Positions 9,987 to 20,055 of a DNA stretch of 64,000 bases are shown in pieces. The stretch is from Prorocentrum cordatum (Eukaryota; Sar; Dinophyceae; Prorocentrales; Prorocentraceae). The position numbers were made by a program, and so were the translations under genes. Numbering within the stretch: position 1 is the first letter of the stretch; each line of letters begins with the position of its first letter. The stretch covers positions 326,699 to 390,698 of the forward strand of contig CAUYUJ010014599.1 of NCBI GenBank assembly GCA_963575745.1, written 5' to 3'. Under the pieces are notes generated by a model. The model made no database searches and was not told the origin of the DNA. It saw only the letters and a list, made by a program, of their open reading frames with translations.

Positions 9987-10129
9987 GGTACCGGCACCGC
10001 TACTCCCTAGACCTCTCCCGTGTTGCGTTCTGACCAGAACTGTGAAACGAAACCAGCCTTGGCGAAGAGGGTCTCCCAGGGGGCCCAAAAGACTGGAGAA
10101 CTATAGGGAAGAGTGGCAGTATGGGTACC
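9987..10129 (+). mobile_element. TIR family C element, copy 3
   Basis: Begins GGTACCGGCACCGCTACTCC and ends GGCAGTATGGGTACC. Interior GACCAGAACTGTGAAACGAA is a diverged version of the family core. It lies 12 bp beyond foldback N. Confidence 0.7.
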
Positions 10130-10356
10130 TCTTCCTCCTCTGACTGCTGGGAAGTCCTGTTCGCCACAACGAGGCAAGGCCTATGACGCCTGATAAGGGG
10201 GCCACAAGACCGGATCGGGCCGCATCGAAAGCAAGATTGAGCCGAACTGGGCCGGCTTACGCGGGACTGGGGGGGATCAGGCAGGATGCGACGGGATTCT
10301 GAAGATTCGGCTGGTCATGGACCGCGGGCTGGCTCGCCCTCCTCCTCGGGGGCAGC

Positions 10357-10358
10357 TC

Positions 10359-10402
<44 letters not shown>
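10357..10402 (+). repeat. (TCG)n microsatellite
   Basis: Fifteen or so uninterrupted TCG/CGT triplets. Confidence 0.9.
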
Positions 10403-10403
<1 letters not shown>

Positions 10404-10479
10404 CTCACTTAGCACACAGCGCCGGTGCTGCACGTAGCCTCCCAGGAATTGAACCCTTGAAAGGCCGGGCGGGGGTCGG

Positions 10480-10690
10480 AGCAGAGAAGGCCCCAGGCAC
10501 CCCGAGGTCTTGAGAGAAGCCTCGGGGCGGAGGCCTTCCCAGGGTCGTCCGAGAGGGGGGCGCCCAAGAGGGGGGGCTCGCGAGCATCGAAGGTCCCAGG
10601 CACCCAAGGTTTTGAAAGAAGTCTCGGGGGGGGCTTTCTCGGGGGCGTCCAAGAAGGGGGCGTCCAAGAGGGGCCGAAGCATGTGCGCGG
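10480..10690. repeat. About 105-bp tandem duplication
   Basis: The segment CCCAGGCACCCCGAGGTCTT through GCGCCCAAGAGGGGG is followed by a diverged second copy (CCCAGGCACCCAAGGTTTTG through GCGTCCAAGAGGGG). Confidence 0.6.
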
Positions 10691-10739
10691 CCCGAAGGGG
10701 CCTAAGAGACGTCGTGCGCAATTGAAGGCAAGGACCTGC

Positions 10740-11465
10740 CCGTCTGCACAATCCGCACCACCGAGATCTCCGGCGTTGAAACACGATGGTGATACCTCGG
10801 GCAGGGCGGCAAGGGCCGCAACCATATCCAGCTTCCAGATCTCAGCAGCCTCGCGACTCCAAGATACCGAGTGCAGCAAAATTCCAAGGGACCTCCCGGC
10901 AGACGCAGTAGCTAGAAAAAAAACGGCCGCGCTGATGCCAACGCTCTCTTTTCGTAGCCTCTTGGCCCAGTAGAAACTGAGCCGATTCCCGCCCCAAGGC
11001 TGAGCACCTGAGCGCACCAGTTCGCCAGAAGCTGCCACAGAACTCTGCAACATCTGCCAGGACCCCGTGGGCGGGGTAGAAAAAACTTCGAGCACAACAC
11101 CTGGCTGAATCCGTGAAGCCATCTTGCGAAAACGTGTCAGGTCTTCCAATAACGTAGCAAAGCAGCTGTCGCTGCAATCGATGTGTAAAACAATTGAATG
11201 GAAACCCGAGTAGCGTAGCCCATGACTGCACAAAAGTCCTGATCAGCACGCGGCCCCCAGCCAAGATGCAGAATATACGGCTGGGCTTGGGCGGCACTAG
11301 GAACTGAGAGTACAGGTCGCGCAGGGAGCTCATGCGGGTACTCGACTGTAGGTGGGGCTGGCCTGTCGTCGACCACGGCAGCCTGCCTGGTACCCGGGCG
11401 TGTAGGGGCCAATCGGCGCGGATGATTGTAACCCCTGCTTCCGTTGCTCCTTTGCACGCCGGCAA
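10740..11465 (-). pseudogene. Decayed Rossmann / cytosine-methyltransferase-like tail
   Basis: Split across two frames. The 11,465 frame reads PKPSRIFCILAGGRV, in the place where related polyproteins have an RIFLHLFSG-like motif, similar to motif I of DNA cytosine methyltransferases. The 11,233 frame reads VLHIDCSD, then VFSTPPTGSWQ, in the place of a GPPCxTWS motif (motif IV-like). The catalytic Cys is replaced by Thr here. It ends near 10,740. The methyltransferase link is inference and the copy is clearly non-functional. Confidence 0.45.
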
Positions 11466-11845
11466 TCCTCGATGCGGTAGGCCGTCACCATCTCGATGTC
11501 AAGTGGTTGGGCGCGTGCCACAAGGCACCTGAGACACGCTCCAGTTGGTCGTCCAAGATGTCCGAGGAGGCCAGCACAATCTGAGAAGACTGCAGTACAA
11601 CATGGGCACGCGCTTTCTTCCACAAAAAACGGAGCAGCATCATTGGGTTGACGAATGATCGTCCAATGCCCGCGGCATCCAGATACAGTTAAACATGTGT
11701 TGTTACATTCGTAACAAAATAAACCAACATGATCTTGTCCAGCCTCTGGATCTGTCGGAAGGAACCGAGGAAATACTTGTTTGGCTCTCCTCAGGGAAAA
11801 AGAATTCCTAATACTATCAAACTGTTTCCAGTGAGTACACCCCAT
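11330..11845 (-). pseudogene. LINE post-RT zinc-finger segment
   Basis: A 171-codon frame with GLFCYECNNTCLTVSGCRGH (a CxxC finger) and then CPCC, spacer, H and a CLRCL pair, that is two Cys/His fingers about 30 residues apart. The N-terminal stretch HWKQFDSIRNSF resembles the linker before these fingers in dinoflagellate LINEs (memory, not searched). It ends in a stop at 11,330 inside what should be continuous coding sequence. The 11,233-10,409 frame resumes in the same phase. Confidence 0.6.
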
Positions 11846-12084
11846 GCTTTCGCATGAAACGCATACAGGTTTCCCGACGCATACTTAATCCAGGTAGCCA
11901 GTCCAGCGCGATCGCCAGGATGTGCGCCAGGGCCTTCTATTCAACTTTATCCATCTAAAATCGTCGGCAACTAGCTCGAACCAGGAGCCCTCAATGCCGA
12001 TGGTTGCGTCCAGGATAAGCTTCAGGGTGGGAGAAACCGACTGCAAGAGACGCGCCACGTATCTAAACCTTCGATATCTCTGGA

Positions 12085-12791
12085 CTAATGTTCCATCCTG
12101 CCCGCCAATACTAACACCTCACGGTCAATGGTGCGTTCTTGGGTAGCTGCGGAATGTAGCTTCTTGCTCGCAACACAGTGCCCAGATAAAAGAAACTTGT
12201 TAATATTATTTATAATGGTGGCTGACAGCTTGTCGCATGTCTCCGCCTGGAAGAAGAAATGTGTACTACAAAGCGCGTCGGCGTACTTCAGCTTGCCGTT
12301 GGCAGGAATGTTGTACTTGATATATGATGCACGTAGCTTCCGAAACGCTGGCATGTGTTTTGGTTTCGCCGTGATACTGCTTGGCCCTGGTTCCCATCAG
12401 CTGCGCAAATACCGCCAACATGCTTGTATCTCAACCCGATGTGAATGCGATAAGTTGACGTCGCGTCCAGAGCCACAGCCTGAATACCAGCAAGTACCCT
12501 CCTAGCTGCCAGTGAGCCCGCACCGACGAAAGAAACCACCGCCGCCGTTTTCCCCATGCCCAGCTGCATTTGAAATCCAGAACCCAGCACACGTTTCCTG
12601 AGTTTGCGTCCTAAGCCAGCTATCAGGTCCACAAGGCGGGTCGGGTCATAACATGGAGAGCGAAAGCCAAAGTCACCGAACAAAGCGGCATCAGTGACAA
12701 CTGTACTGTCGTATGCCAAGCTTTGTGGGAACACCTGGTTCGACTCGGTGATGCAATCAAACAGGTCGAGGGAGAGGCCAGTTTCTTTCAT
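12085..12791 (-). pseudogene. Reverse transcriptase C-terminal fragment
   Basis: The 12,791-12,288 frame (167 codons) has the segment GLGRKLRKRVLGSGFQMQLG followed by MGKTAAVVSFVGAG, matching the RT thumb pattern (normally a PGKTE-type motif followed by a hydrophobic strand and G-x-G). The palm with its catalytic aspartates is absent or unrecognisable. After a frame change the 12,354-12,085 frame (89 codons; LKYADALCSTHFFFQ) looks like the following linker. The first ATG is not a true start, because the 5' part is lost at the TCC tract. Confidence 0.6.
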
Positions 12792-12804
12792 GTCGTTCTT
12801 GATG

Positions 12805-13052
12805 CCTCGTCCTCATCTTCCTCTTCCCGCTCCTCCTCTTCCTCCTCCTCCTCCTCATCCTCCTCCTCCTGCTCTTCCTCCTCCTCCTGCTCTTCCTCCT
12901 CCTCCTCCTCCTCCTCCTCCTCCTCCTCCTCCTCCTCGTCCCCTCAATGACGCAATGGAGCGGACCGCTCTCCTGATGAAAGGTGGCGCCTTCGTCCTCC
13001 TCCTCCTCCCCCTCCTAGTCCTTCCTCCTCCTCCTCCTCCTCCTCCTCCTCG
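12805..13052 (+). repeat. (TCC)n microsatellite
   Basis: TCC-rich with TCTTCC and TGC variants, interrupted at 12,950-13,000 by GC-rich unique sequence. It abuts the truncated 5' side of LINE-2. Confidence 0.9.
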
Positions 13053-13107
13053 TCCTCCTCCTGACTCCTGACGCCGAACGCCTGAAACCTGACGCCTGAC
13101 GCATGAC

Positions 13108-13612
13108 TCTTCCTCCTCCTCCTCCTCCTCCTTCTCCTCCTCCTCCTCCTCCTCCCCCTCCTCCATCCTCCAATCCTCCAGATCCTCTTCCAAATTCTTC
13201 ACGTCCTCCTTTTCTCTCCTCATCCTCCCTCCTCCTCCTCCTCCTCCTCTTCCTCTTCCTCCCCCTCCTCCTCCCCCCCTCCCTCCTCGTGACCCTCCTC
13301 CTCCTTCTCCTCCTCTCTCCTCCTCCTCTCCCTCCTCCTCCTCCTCCTCCTCCTCCTCCCTCCTCCTCCTCCTCCTCCTCCTTCTCCTCCTCCTCCTCCT
13401 CCTCCTCCTCCTACTCCTCTTCCTACTCCTCCTCCTACTCCTCCTCCTCCTACTCCTCCTCCTGCTCCTCCTGCTCCTGCTCCTCCTCCTCCTCCTCCTC
13501 CTCCTCCTCTTTCTCCTCCGCCTCCTCCTCCTCCTACTCTTTCTCCTGTTCCTCGTCCTCCTCCTCCCCCTCCTCCTCCTCCTGGCTCCTCATCGTCCTC
13601 CTCCCCTCCCCG
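13108..13612 (+). repeat. (TCC)n microsatellite, about 500 bp
   Basis: One of the longest pyrimidine-only tracts in the window, with TAC, TGC and TTC variants grouped in short runs. A 455-codon plus-strand frame through it is an artefact. Confidence 0.9.
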
Positions 13613-13975
13613 AGGGGACGGAGGGGCGGGAAGGACAGCGGGGTGGTGGGGAGGCGGGGAAGGCAGAAAGGATGGGCCGCCGAAAAGCAGTGGCTGGCGA
13701 GGAGGCCAGGGGAGGCGAAGGGGGGAGGCGAGAGGGGGGTAGGCGAGGGCGACGGCGACGGGGGGAGGCGAGAGCGGGAGGGGCTGAGGCGAAAGGGAGG
13801 AGGCGAGAGGGATACTCAGGGAGGCGAGGGGGGGGAGCCGAGAGAAATACCCAGGGAGGCGAAGGAGAGGAGGCGAGGAGGGAGGCGAGGGGGGGAGGGA
13901 AGCGAGGGGGGGGGGGAAAGGGAGGAGGGGCACAGCAAACCGCAGGAGCGGGGCGAGAGGGCAGGACGGCAGAGC
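13613..13975. repeat. GGGGAGGCGA-type minisatellite
   Basis: Degenerate repeats of about 10-17 bp around GGGAGGCGAGAGGG. They continue the strong purine bias but with CG steps. Confidence 0.55.
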
Positions 13976-14157
13976 GCCGGCAGCCCCCCCCCCCCTCGCG
14001 CGAAGCTCCGCGCTCACGCGGGGAGCTCCCTGTACCTCGATCGGGGGGCGGGGGGGGGGGGGGGGGAAAAAAACACTCCCAGACTGTGCGCGACGGCGCG
14101 GTGGCGGGACCTCACCCCACCCTTAGAAGAAGAAAAACTGCACAACCTTGTTTTGTC

Positions 14158-14268
14158 GGCGCTCCGCGCGGATTTCTTGGATCTGCGCGCGGAGCGCGCC
14201 AGGCGCAGCGCCGGAGGCGCCGCCGAATGGACCCAGAGCGCAGATCCAAACACTCCGCGCGGAGCGCC
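14158..14268. mobile_element. Foldback family B, copy 1
   Basis: Arms GGCGCTCCGCGCGGATTTCT and GATCCAAACACTCCGCGCGG (ending AGCGCC) are inverted. The core carries the nested palindromes GCGCGGAGCGCGCC and GCGCCGGAGGCGCC. Family members lie at 22,117, 23,301, 29,774, 30,853 (partial) and 50,547. Confidence 0.65.
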
Positions 14269-14338
14269 AGACCTTTCGATGTTTGCGGCGCTCTCCATTC
14301 TTCGACCCCCCCAACCACGCAAAGCCCACTCGACGATG

Positions 14339-14402
14339 ACCTCCTCCTCCTCCTCCTCCTCCTCCTCCTCCTCCTCCTGCTCCTCCTCCTCCTCCTCCTC
14401 GC
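14339..14402 (+). repeat. (TCC)n microsatellite
   Basis: About 20 triplets with one TGC interruption. Confidence 0.9.
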
Positions 14403-14462
14403 CGTCCCTTGTCCCAACCTCCTCGGCGACGGCGGTCGTGCCCAGCCGCGCGCTGCGTCCAC

Positions 14463-14752
14463 GCTGCTGAGTGTGAGGCCCCTAGAAATCCCGTCCCTTT
14501 GCCCGGAGCCAGCTTTTCTCTTCCTTCTCCTCCTCATACTACTCCGTTGCCTCCATCCGCTCGCCGTCGTCGCCGGTCATGACCGCCATCGTGTGCTTCC
14601 GGCAGCAACGGAAGCGTCCCGGATCGGCGGCACTGGCCGGAGGCCACTACAATAGAGGCGTCCCCAGAAATCCGACGGCTCGAGCTGCTGAGTGTGAGGC
14701 CCCTGGAAATCCCGACCCTTTGCCTGGAGCCAGCTTTTCTCATCCTTAATCA
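14463..14752 (+). repeat. 62-bp direct repeat pair
   Basis: CTGCTGAGTGTGAGGCCCCT at 14,463 recurs at 14,689, with the following 40 bp (GAGCCAGCTTTTCTC) also shared. About 165 bp of different sequence lies between. Confidence 0.6.
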
Positions 14753-14759
14753 TTTTGTG

Positions 14760-15227
14760 ACAGGGCCCTCAAAAAGGCTCAGGACGGGGCGAACAAAAAC
14801 GAGTCTTGATATATACAAATAAGTGTATGCATATACCTACAATGCCGTCCACAAAGTTTTGACAATTTCGTCGACGAGCCCCCCTCCCCCCGTAGAATCC
14901 TACAACATCGCATCCGCCTGTCGCGGAGTAGGTTTCGGATCCCGCCCACACCGCTTCTCCTTAGTATTATAGATCTACTACGGTGTACAAACTTGCTCCG
15001 CACGTTTTCTGACGTGGGTTAACTTATTCCGCGCTCTTGTTGAACTTACTCCGCGTTGTGTTTTAGCTGAAGAAAACATACTCCGCGCTCTCCGAAATTT
15101 ACTCCACCTGTGCTTTACGAGGGCGAGCGGCTGCAGATCTGCATGGGCATATGTCCGTCGTTCAGTTTTGCCCGAGGGCGCGCTGGCCGCAGGTTCGGCC
15201 TTGGGATTTGCAAGAATGGTCAAACAC
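14760..15227. other. Unassigned sequence with spaced ACTCCGCG motif
   Basis: TTACTCCGCG-like words occur about five times between 14,990 and 15,115. No gene recognised. Confidence 0.4.
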
Positions 15228-15430
15228 TTTGGTAACGGCAGAGTATATCTGCATAAACACAAGACTGCGTTGGCGCCTCGCGCCACGCACCTTGATCCTT
15301 GGAAGTTTGGCATGCAGGCAGAAGTCGCGGCGGAAGGGCAGGAAGGTAAAGCATACTAAATGGCGATAACTCCTTGTCGTCTTGTCTGGCATCGTCCTCA
15401 TGATAATGTCATTCGCTATCCTTCCCTAGT
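15228..15430 (+). repeat. Dispersed element P, copy 1
   Basis: Shares with 16,425-16,590, 37,220-37,300, 40,640-40,700 and 41,520-41,690 a segment of the type CAAGACTGC, a GCGCnnCGCGCCA hairpin, CACCTTGGTCCTTG and TCTGGCATCG. Most copies adjoin TA-rich sequence. It could be SINE-like, but no pol III box was identified. Confidence 0.5.
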
Positions 15431-15527
15431 GTGTCCTCTTTCCCTTCTTCGTTCTGCGGTCCACGAAGGAAGTGGTGACCGCCCCTAGTGGTGATCCCCC
15501 TTGGCACTGCCCGATCCTCCTACTCCC

Positions 15528-15572
15528 TCCTCCTCCTCCTCCTCCTCCTCCTCCTCCTCCTCCTCCTCGTCC
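15528..15572 (+). repeat. (TCC)n microsatellite
   Basis: About 14 triplets inside a duplicated block. Confidence 0.85.
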
Positions 15573-15779
15573 TCCGACCCACGTGCCTGGACGGAACGTT
15601 GCGAAACTGGGATTCGGACATATGTGGTGGAAATGCTGGAAGAGGGCGCCAATGCGGGGTCGTACGTCAAAGGCCTCTTCGATGTGTTTGGGTCTGTGGG
15701 CAGGAGTCGAGGGGTCGTCGTGGAAGCTATGTGCTATGTTGCTGGTTTGGGAAATAACAGGAGCCCCATTTGATTGATT

Positions 15780-16318
15780 TTCGGTCTTATTGGGGACCTC
15801 GTGAACCCTGGTTGGGGCGTTTGGGCGCCTGTTGGCATTTTCGTGGGTCCTTTAGGGCCAGAGGGCTCGCGCCTGGTGGTGGTCTGAAGGTCCGACTTGT
15901 GGTCTTCTTCGGGGATCGTGGGGGCATCTTCGCCCGTCTTGGAGCTTTCGGGCCGTCATGGGTTGTCCTGGAGCGATGTTGGCGGCCTTTCGGGCCTTCC
16001 TGGGGCGACAGTAGCACGAAACAGCGATGACGCCAAAATGCGGCAACAACCTGTGGGACACGCACAGGTTTGGGATTTGGAGGCCCGCTTGGGGGTTCCT
16101 CTTGAAGCTCTTTGGGGCGTTTGGAAAATCTCTTAGGCCATCCGGAGGCCATGTGGGACCCTCTTGGGGCTGCGGACGGCTCCTTGGCACGACTTGGCAG
16201 GGACTCCCAGAAGCCCGGAGGTCTCCTGGGACCCTCGGCCAGGAGCCCCCGAAACCAAGGGTTCCAGAAGGTCCGGCCCGGGAGGGGATGTGGGGTCCCA
16301 CCCCCCCGGATTGCTAAA
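15780..16318 (+). repeat. GCCTCTTGGG-type degenerate minisatellite Q1
   Basis: Loose repeats of words such as CTTGGGGC, GGGCCGTC and CCTCTTGG with variable spacing. The same family is at 16,640-17,250, 18,112-18,660 and 38,760-39,320 on this strand, and at 24,240-24,860, 40,790-41,450 and 51,220-51,465 on the other. It ends in a C-run and TA-rich sequence. Confidence 0.55.
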
Positions 16319-16319
16319 A

Positions 16320-16425
16320 TGTAAAAAAGGGAAGATCTATATACATATAATTGTATATATGTATGTGTATATATATACATAAAAAATGTGTATGTGTATA
16401 GATACAAATGTATCTATATATACCT
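16320..16425. repeat. TA/TG-rich microsatellite
   Basis: Alternating TATATGTA/TGTATA words, followed at once by element P copy 2. Confidence 0.8.
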
Positions 16426-16590
16426 GACTGCAGTGGCGCTTCGCGCCATGCACCTTGGTCCTTGAGACTTGGCACGCAGGCGGAATAGCAGGAAAATCAA
16501 GCCGACAATTTAGCGATGACTCCTTGTTGCCTTTCTGGCATCGCCGCTACCATAATGTTATTCGTTATCCTTCCTCCATGCTTCTTTTCC
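16425..16590 (+). repeat. Dispersed element P, copy 2
   Basis: Contains GGCGCTTCGCGCCATGCACC and GACTCCTTGTTGCCTTTCTG. Best match is the reversed copy at 41,520-41,690. Confidence 0.55.
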
Positions 16591-16639
16591 TTATGTTCGC
16601 CATACCCTGCGCATTCTCCCCATCCTCCTCAGCTCTTTT

Positions 16640-17250
16640 TGTTGCGGAGGCTCCTCCTTGGAGAGCCTCTGGGGGCCTCACAAAAATTAGTTCGAGCTTT
16701 CTTAAAGCCTTCTGGAGGCCTCCTGGGCTTCCTCGGGCCACCCTGCCTCCAACCGTGGTCTCCATGAACGACCAGGTCACGATTTGGAATGCTTCGGACA
16801 GTGTTTTGGGGCCATCTTGGGCCGCCATGGGGCTCTGTGAGGGCCATCTTGGATCCGTATTGTGCCGTTTTGGGGCTCTCTTGGACTGCCTGGAAATTCT
16901 TTCGGATCGTTGTGGGGCGATTTGAGAGCCTCCCAGGCGGCTTCGGACGTTCAGAAGACCGCCGTCTTAGAGCGTCAGGAATCTGAAAAGAGGAGAACCC
17001 CAACATTCGCCAAAAACCTTCAGAAAATCAATGATTTTCGCCTCTTGGGGTCTTCTTGAGAGTGCTCTGGGAGGCCTCTTTGGGGCCGTCCTGGAGGCCT
17101 CTTGGGCCATCTTGAGGTCACGTCGGTCACTCTAGGCTTGGCAAAACGCCCTGCGAGGCCCGGGGGGCCGCTTCGAGGCCCATCCGGAGGGTCCCAAAGC
17201 CCCAGATCTCGGGAGTCCGGTTTTGGGGGGGGACGGGTTTTCCCCCCGCC
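16640..17250 (+). repeat. Degenerate minisatellite Q2
   Basis: Same low-complexity family as Q1, inside the inverted duplication. Frames across it are interrupted and unsupported. Confidence 0.55.
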
Positions 17251-17307
17251 CGGGCTTATCAAAATATAGGAAAAAGAAAACTACGTATATTTATATACAT
17301 ATACTAG

Positions 17308-17340
17308 AACCATCGCGCGCGCTTCGCGCGCGCTCAACTT
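17308..17340. repeat. Perfect CG-rich palindrome
   Basis: GCGCGCGCTTCGCGCGCGC, a short hairpin of alternating purine/pyrimidine that could also adopt Z-DNA. Confidence 0.7.
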
Positions 17341-17341
17341 C

Positions 17342-17990
17342 TAGCTAGGATAATCGTCATCGTCACCATCGCCATCCTCATCACCATCATATCCGGTGTC
17401 ATCGTCAGCGGCATCGTAATCATCACCATGACCATCGCCATCATCACAATCGTCGCCATCACCACCATCAGCAGCAACATCGTCATCACCATCGTCATCA
17501 TCGCCATCGTCGTCATCATCGTCAGTATCGTCACCTGAATTATCAACATAATCATCCTCATCATCACCATCGTCATCATTATCGTCGTCGTCGTGATCGT
17601 CGTCATCGTTATCGTCATCATCATCGTCATCATCTTCATCATCCGCCTACTCCTGCATCACAAGCGCCATAAACAGCATCGCCACCATTTTTATCAGCAT
17701 CGGCGTTATCACCCTGACCATCACCAGCATCACCAGAATGATCATCAGCATCACCATCTTCAACGGCATCACCGTCATCGTCATCATGATCATCAGCAAC
17801 ACCACCGTCATCATCATCACCATCACTCACATCACGATCACCATCATCATCATTCCCACTGTCAACATCATCATCACCATGTCCTTCCTCATCATCATCA
17901 TCAACATCATCAGCATCATCATCATTATCGTCGTCGTCAACTTCATAATAGTCGTCATCATCGTCATCATCTTCGTCACCGTCGTCTCCG
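17342..17990. repeat. Degenerate (ATC)n period-3 tract, about 650 bp
   Basis: Almost every third base is C in runs such as ATCATCGTCATCACC. Frames give poly-His, poly-Ile/Thr or, on the minus strand, poly-Asp. The high substitution level with strict 3-bp phase makes it look like an old, diverged trinucleotide expansion. Confidence 0.85.
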
Positions 17991-18111
17991 AAGCCTCCCG
18001 CCGAACTCGAGGATATCTCAACAGCGTCTTGCACGCCGCGTGAGCAGTGTTGGTGATTTAGGTTGTGGGCCTGAGGCCGCCCTGCATAATCATCATTGTC
18101 ATTATCACCAG

Positions 18112-18660
18112 CGTCTGGAAGCCTTGCGGGGCCCTTTCGGCGCCTTTTGGAGGCCTCTTGGAGCTGGGGGCCTCTCGAGGCCTCTTGCGGACTCCTGGGG
18201 GCCTCTTGGGAGCTTCTGGTGGGCGAGGGCTCGAAATGTCAGTTCGTGTTCCCCATCTGGGGCTCCTCTTGGAGTGTTCTGGGAGCTCTTTTGGGCCGTC
18301 TTGGAAGCTTCCTGGGCCATCTTGGGGCCCTCTTGGGCTGTCTCGGTGGTCTCTTGGGGGCCTCTTGGCTCGTCTTGAGGCGATCTTTCGGGCCTCTTGG
18401 GCCGTCTTGGAGCGTCTGGAAGCCGAACTGGGGAGAACGCCCAAACCCTTCAAAAACCACTAAAAATCAATGACAATTCCCTCTTGGGCCCCTCCAGGGA
18501 GTGCTGTCGGAGACCTGCTGGGACGCTTTGGCAGCTTTTTAACCGTCTTGGAGTGCTCCCGGGCCGCTTCGGACCTCTCTTGGGCTGTCCTGAGGGCGTC
18601 CTGGAGCCATTTTAGAGGGTCCTGGGAGCGTCCTGGCGTCTCCGGCGGGGGGGTGACCAC
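18112..18660 (+). repeat. Degenerate minisatellite Q3
   Basis: GGGCCTCTTGGGCCGTCTTG-like words. Ends, like Q1 and Q2, in a C-run and TA-rich sequence. Confidence 0.55.
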
Positions 18661-18707
18661 AGCCACTGGGCAAAGTGAGGCCCCCCCCTGGTCCAGGACC
18701 CCCTCCC

Positions 18708-18729
18708 CATTATATATATAGAGAGAGAG

Positions 18730-18768
<39 letters not shown>

Positions 18769-18860
18769 ATAGGTGCTTATATTTACACATCTAAACTATT
18801 GTTATAGATATGTGATATATATATATATATACACACATATCTATATATATATATATAAAA
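18708..18860. repeat. (TA)n and (GA)n microsatellites
   Basis: TATATATA runs at 18,710-18,760 and 18,817-18,856, with AGAGAGAGA between. Confidence 0.9.
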
Positions 18861-18924
18861 ATGCACAGCACGCTGGAGGTCTAGAGATTCGACGAGCAGA
18901 TGCGTCACGGAGATGCAGACACTT

Positions 18925-19100
18925 GGCGGCGCGCGCAAGGGGGCAGGGGGACGGGGGCGGCTTCTGAGAAAGAGGCCGCTTCTCAGAGAGCGCCGGGGCC
19001 TTTACATCAATAGAACGAAAGAGCCCGCGCCTTCTCTCAGAGGCAGAGAGGCTCCTGAGAAGCCTTCCCCCCTCCCCCCGCCCCCCTTCTGCGCGTGGCT
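18925..19100. mobile_element. Foldback family I, copy 1
   Basis: Left GGCGCGCGCAAGGGGGCAGG, right CCCCTTCTGCGCGTGGC, with inner pairs around GGCTTCTGAGAA and TTCTCAGA. A related copy is at 49,419-49,582. Multiple nested stems, non-coding. Confidence 0.55.
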
Positions 19101-19101
19101 G

Positions 19102-19103
<2 letters not shown>

Positions 19104-19157
<54 letters not shown>

Positions 19158-19235
19158 GCACACGCACGCGCACGCACGCACGCACGCGCACGCACGCACA
19201 CGCACGCACGCACGCACACGCACGCACGCACGCGC

Positions 19236-19275
<40 letters not shown>

Positions 19276-19290
19276 GCACACCCACACACA
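19104..19290. repeat. (CA)n / (GCAC)n microsatellite
   Basis: CACACA then GCACGCAC repeats over about 185 bp. Confidence 0.95.
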
Positions 19291-19332
19291 ATCACAAGAC
19301 ATCTGCGGCATGGGCAACTGGGGAGACCGAAG

Positions 19333-19471
19333 GGTACCGATACCGCTACTCCCCAGACCTCTCCCCGGGTGCGTTCTGACCAGAAGTTCGAGGCGAAGCC
19401 AGCGGTGGCGAGGAGGGCCTCCCAGGAGGCCCAAGAAGGGGAACACGGGCGAAGGGTAGCGGTATGGGTAC
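19333..19471 (+). mobile_element. TIR family C element, copy 4
   Basis: Ends GGTACCGATACCGCTACTCC and GGGTAGCGGTATGGGTAC are inverted copies of about 16 bp, the best-preserved ends in the family. Confidence 0.75.
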
Positions 19472-19479
19472 TGCGGGAT

Positions 19480-19885
19480 GACGAATAATAAAACATGGGA
19501 GAGAACGGTTTAAACATAGTTTTCTGCTATTTCTGCACAAGTTTCTGACTGGAGGGGAACGATTAAAAAAACATAATGTTCCAGCCCGCGGCCGGTTTTT
19601 TCGAATCGTCATCCCGGGCGCCGCCGCGTGAACACGACCCCCCGGGTCATTAAATAAGTCGTCATCCTCCATTGCCTTTTCCTCCCCGGAGCAGCAGCCC
19701 CGGAGGCCCTGGCCCCGGCCCTCCGTGGTTCCCGCGAGCGCCCCGCCCACAATGGGGGTCCTGCGAGCCCTCCGCGCTGTGACGCGCCCCCCATGTGGCG
19801 CCCCTCGTCCGCCCGCCTTCCGGGCGGCACCGGCAGGGGCCCCGAGCGGGCTCTCGGGGCCCCAGAGATCCATGGCGACTCTCGG
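19480..19885. other. No recognised feature
   Basis: GC-rich with a short AT-richer start. Overlapping frames on both strands have no domain. Confidence 0.4.
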
Positions 19886-20055
19886 GGGCCACGACTAACT
19901 ACGGGAAGTTTTTCACTGTTTTCGGCATCTCGGGGCCCTTACCGGGCCTCGGGACCGTCAAAAAACGACTCAGGATGAAACACTGGTCCCGGGAAACAGG
20001 TCGAAACCTTTGGGGTCGACGTCATGAACAAATCATGACGTCAGGGGTCTGGGGG
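19886..20055 (+). mobile_element. TIR family A element, copy 3 (left end lost)
   Basis: Core GGACCGTCAAAAAACGACTC and right end GACGTCAGGGGTCTGGGG are clear. The left CCCAGACCCC is not seen. The internal GTCGACGTCATGAACAAATC and CATGACGTC form the family's subterminal palindrome. Confidence 0.65.

Larger units (their letters stand above)
10740..12795 (-). mobile_element. 5'-truncated, degenerate LINE (LINE-2)
   Basis: Minus-strand remnant whose pieces keep the order RT thumb, linker, two Cys/His fingers, Rossmann-like tail. I know this order from dinoflagellate LINE polyproteins (from memory, no search made). At its 5' side it ends against a (TCC)n tract starting near 12,805. Reading frame changes at least three times, so it is dead. 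It differs from the element at 56-62.7 kb, whose tail is RNase H. Confidence 0.65.
16390..17290 (+). repeat. Inverted duplication, left partner
   Basis: The order P element, then CTTATGTTCGCCATACCCTG, Q2 minisatellite and CCGCCCGGGCTTAT ending in TA-rich DNA is found reversed at 40,720-41,700. The two partners are about 24 kb apart and differ by scattered substitutions and small indels. Confidence 0.8.

Noticed and set aside
10740-12795. LTR retrotransposon or host gene
   Set aside because: No LTRs, integrase or protease; the fragments match LINE domain order and change frame repeatedly.
13103-14470. 455-codon plus-strand frame, and many similar frames over TCC/GGA tracts
   Set aside because: Translations are homopolymer-like Ser/Pro/Leu or Glu/Arg/Gly and follow microsatellite edges; several overlapping frames are open at once.
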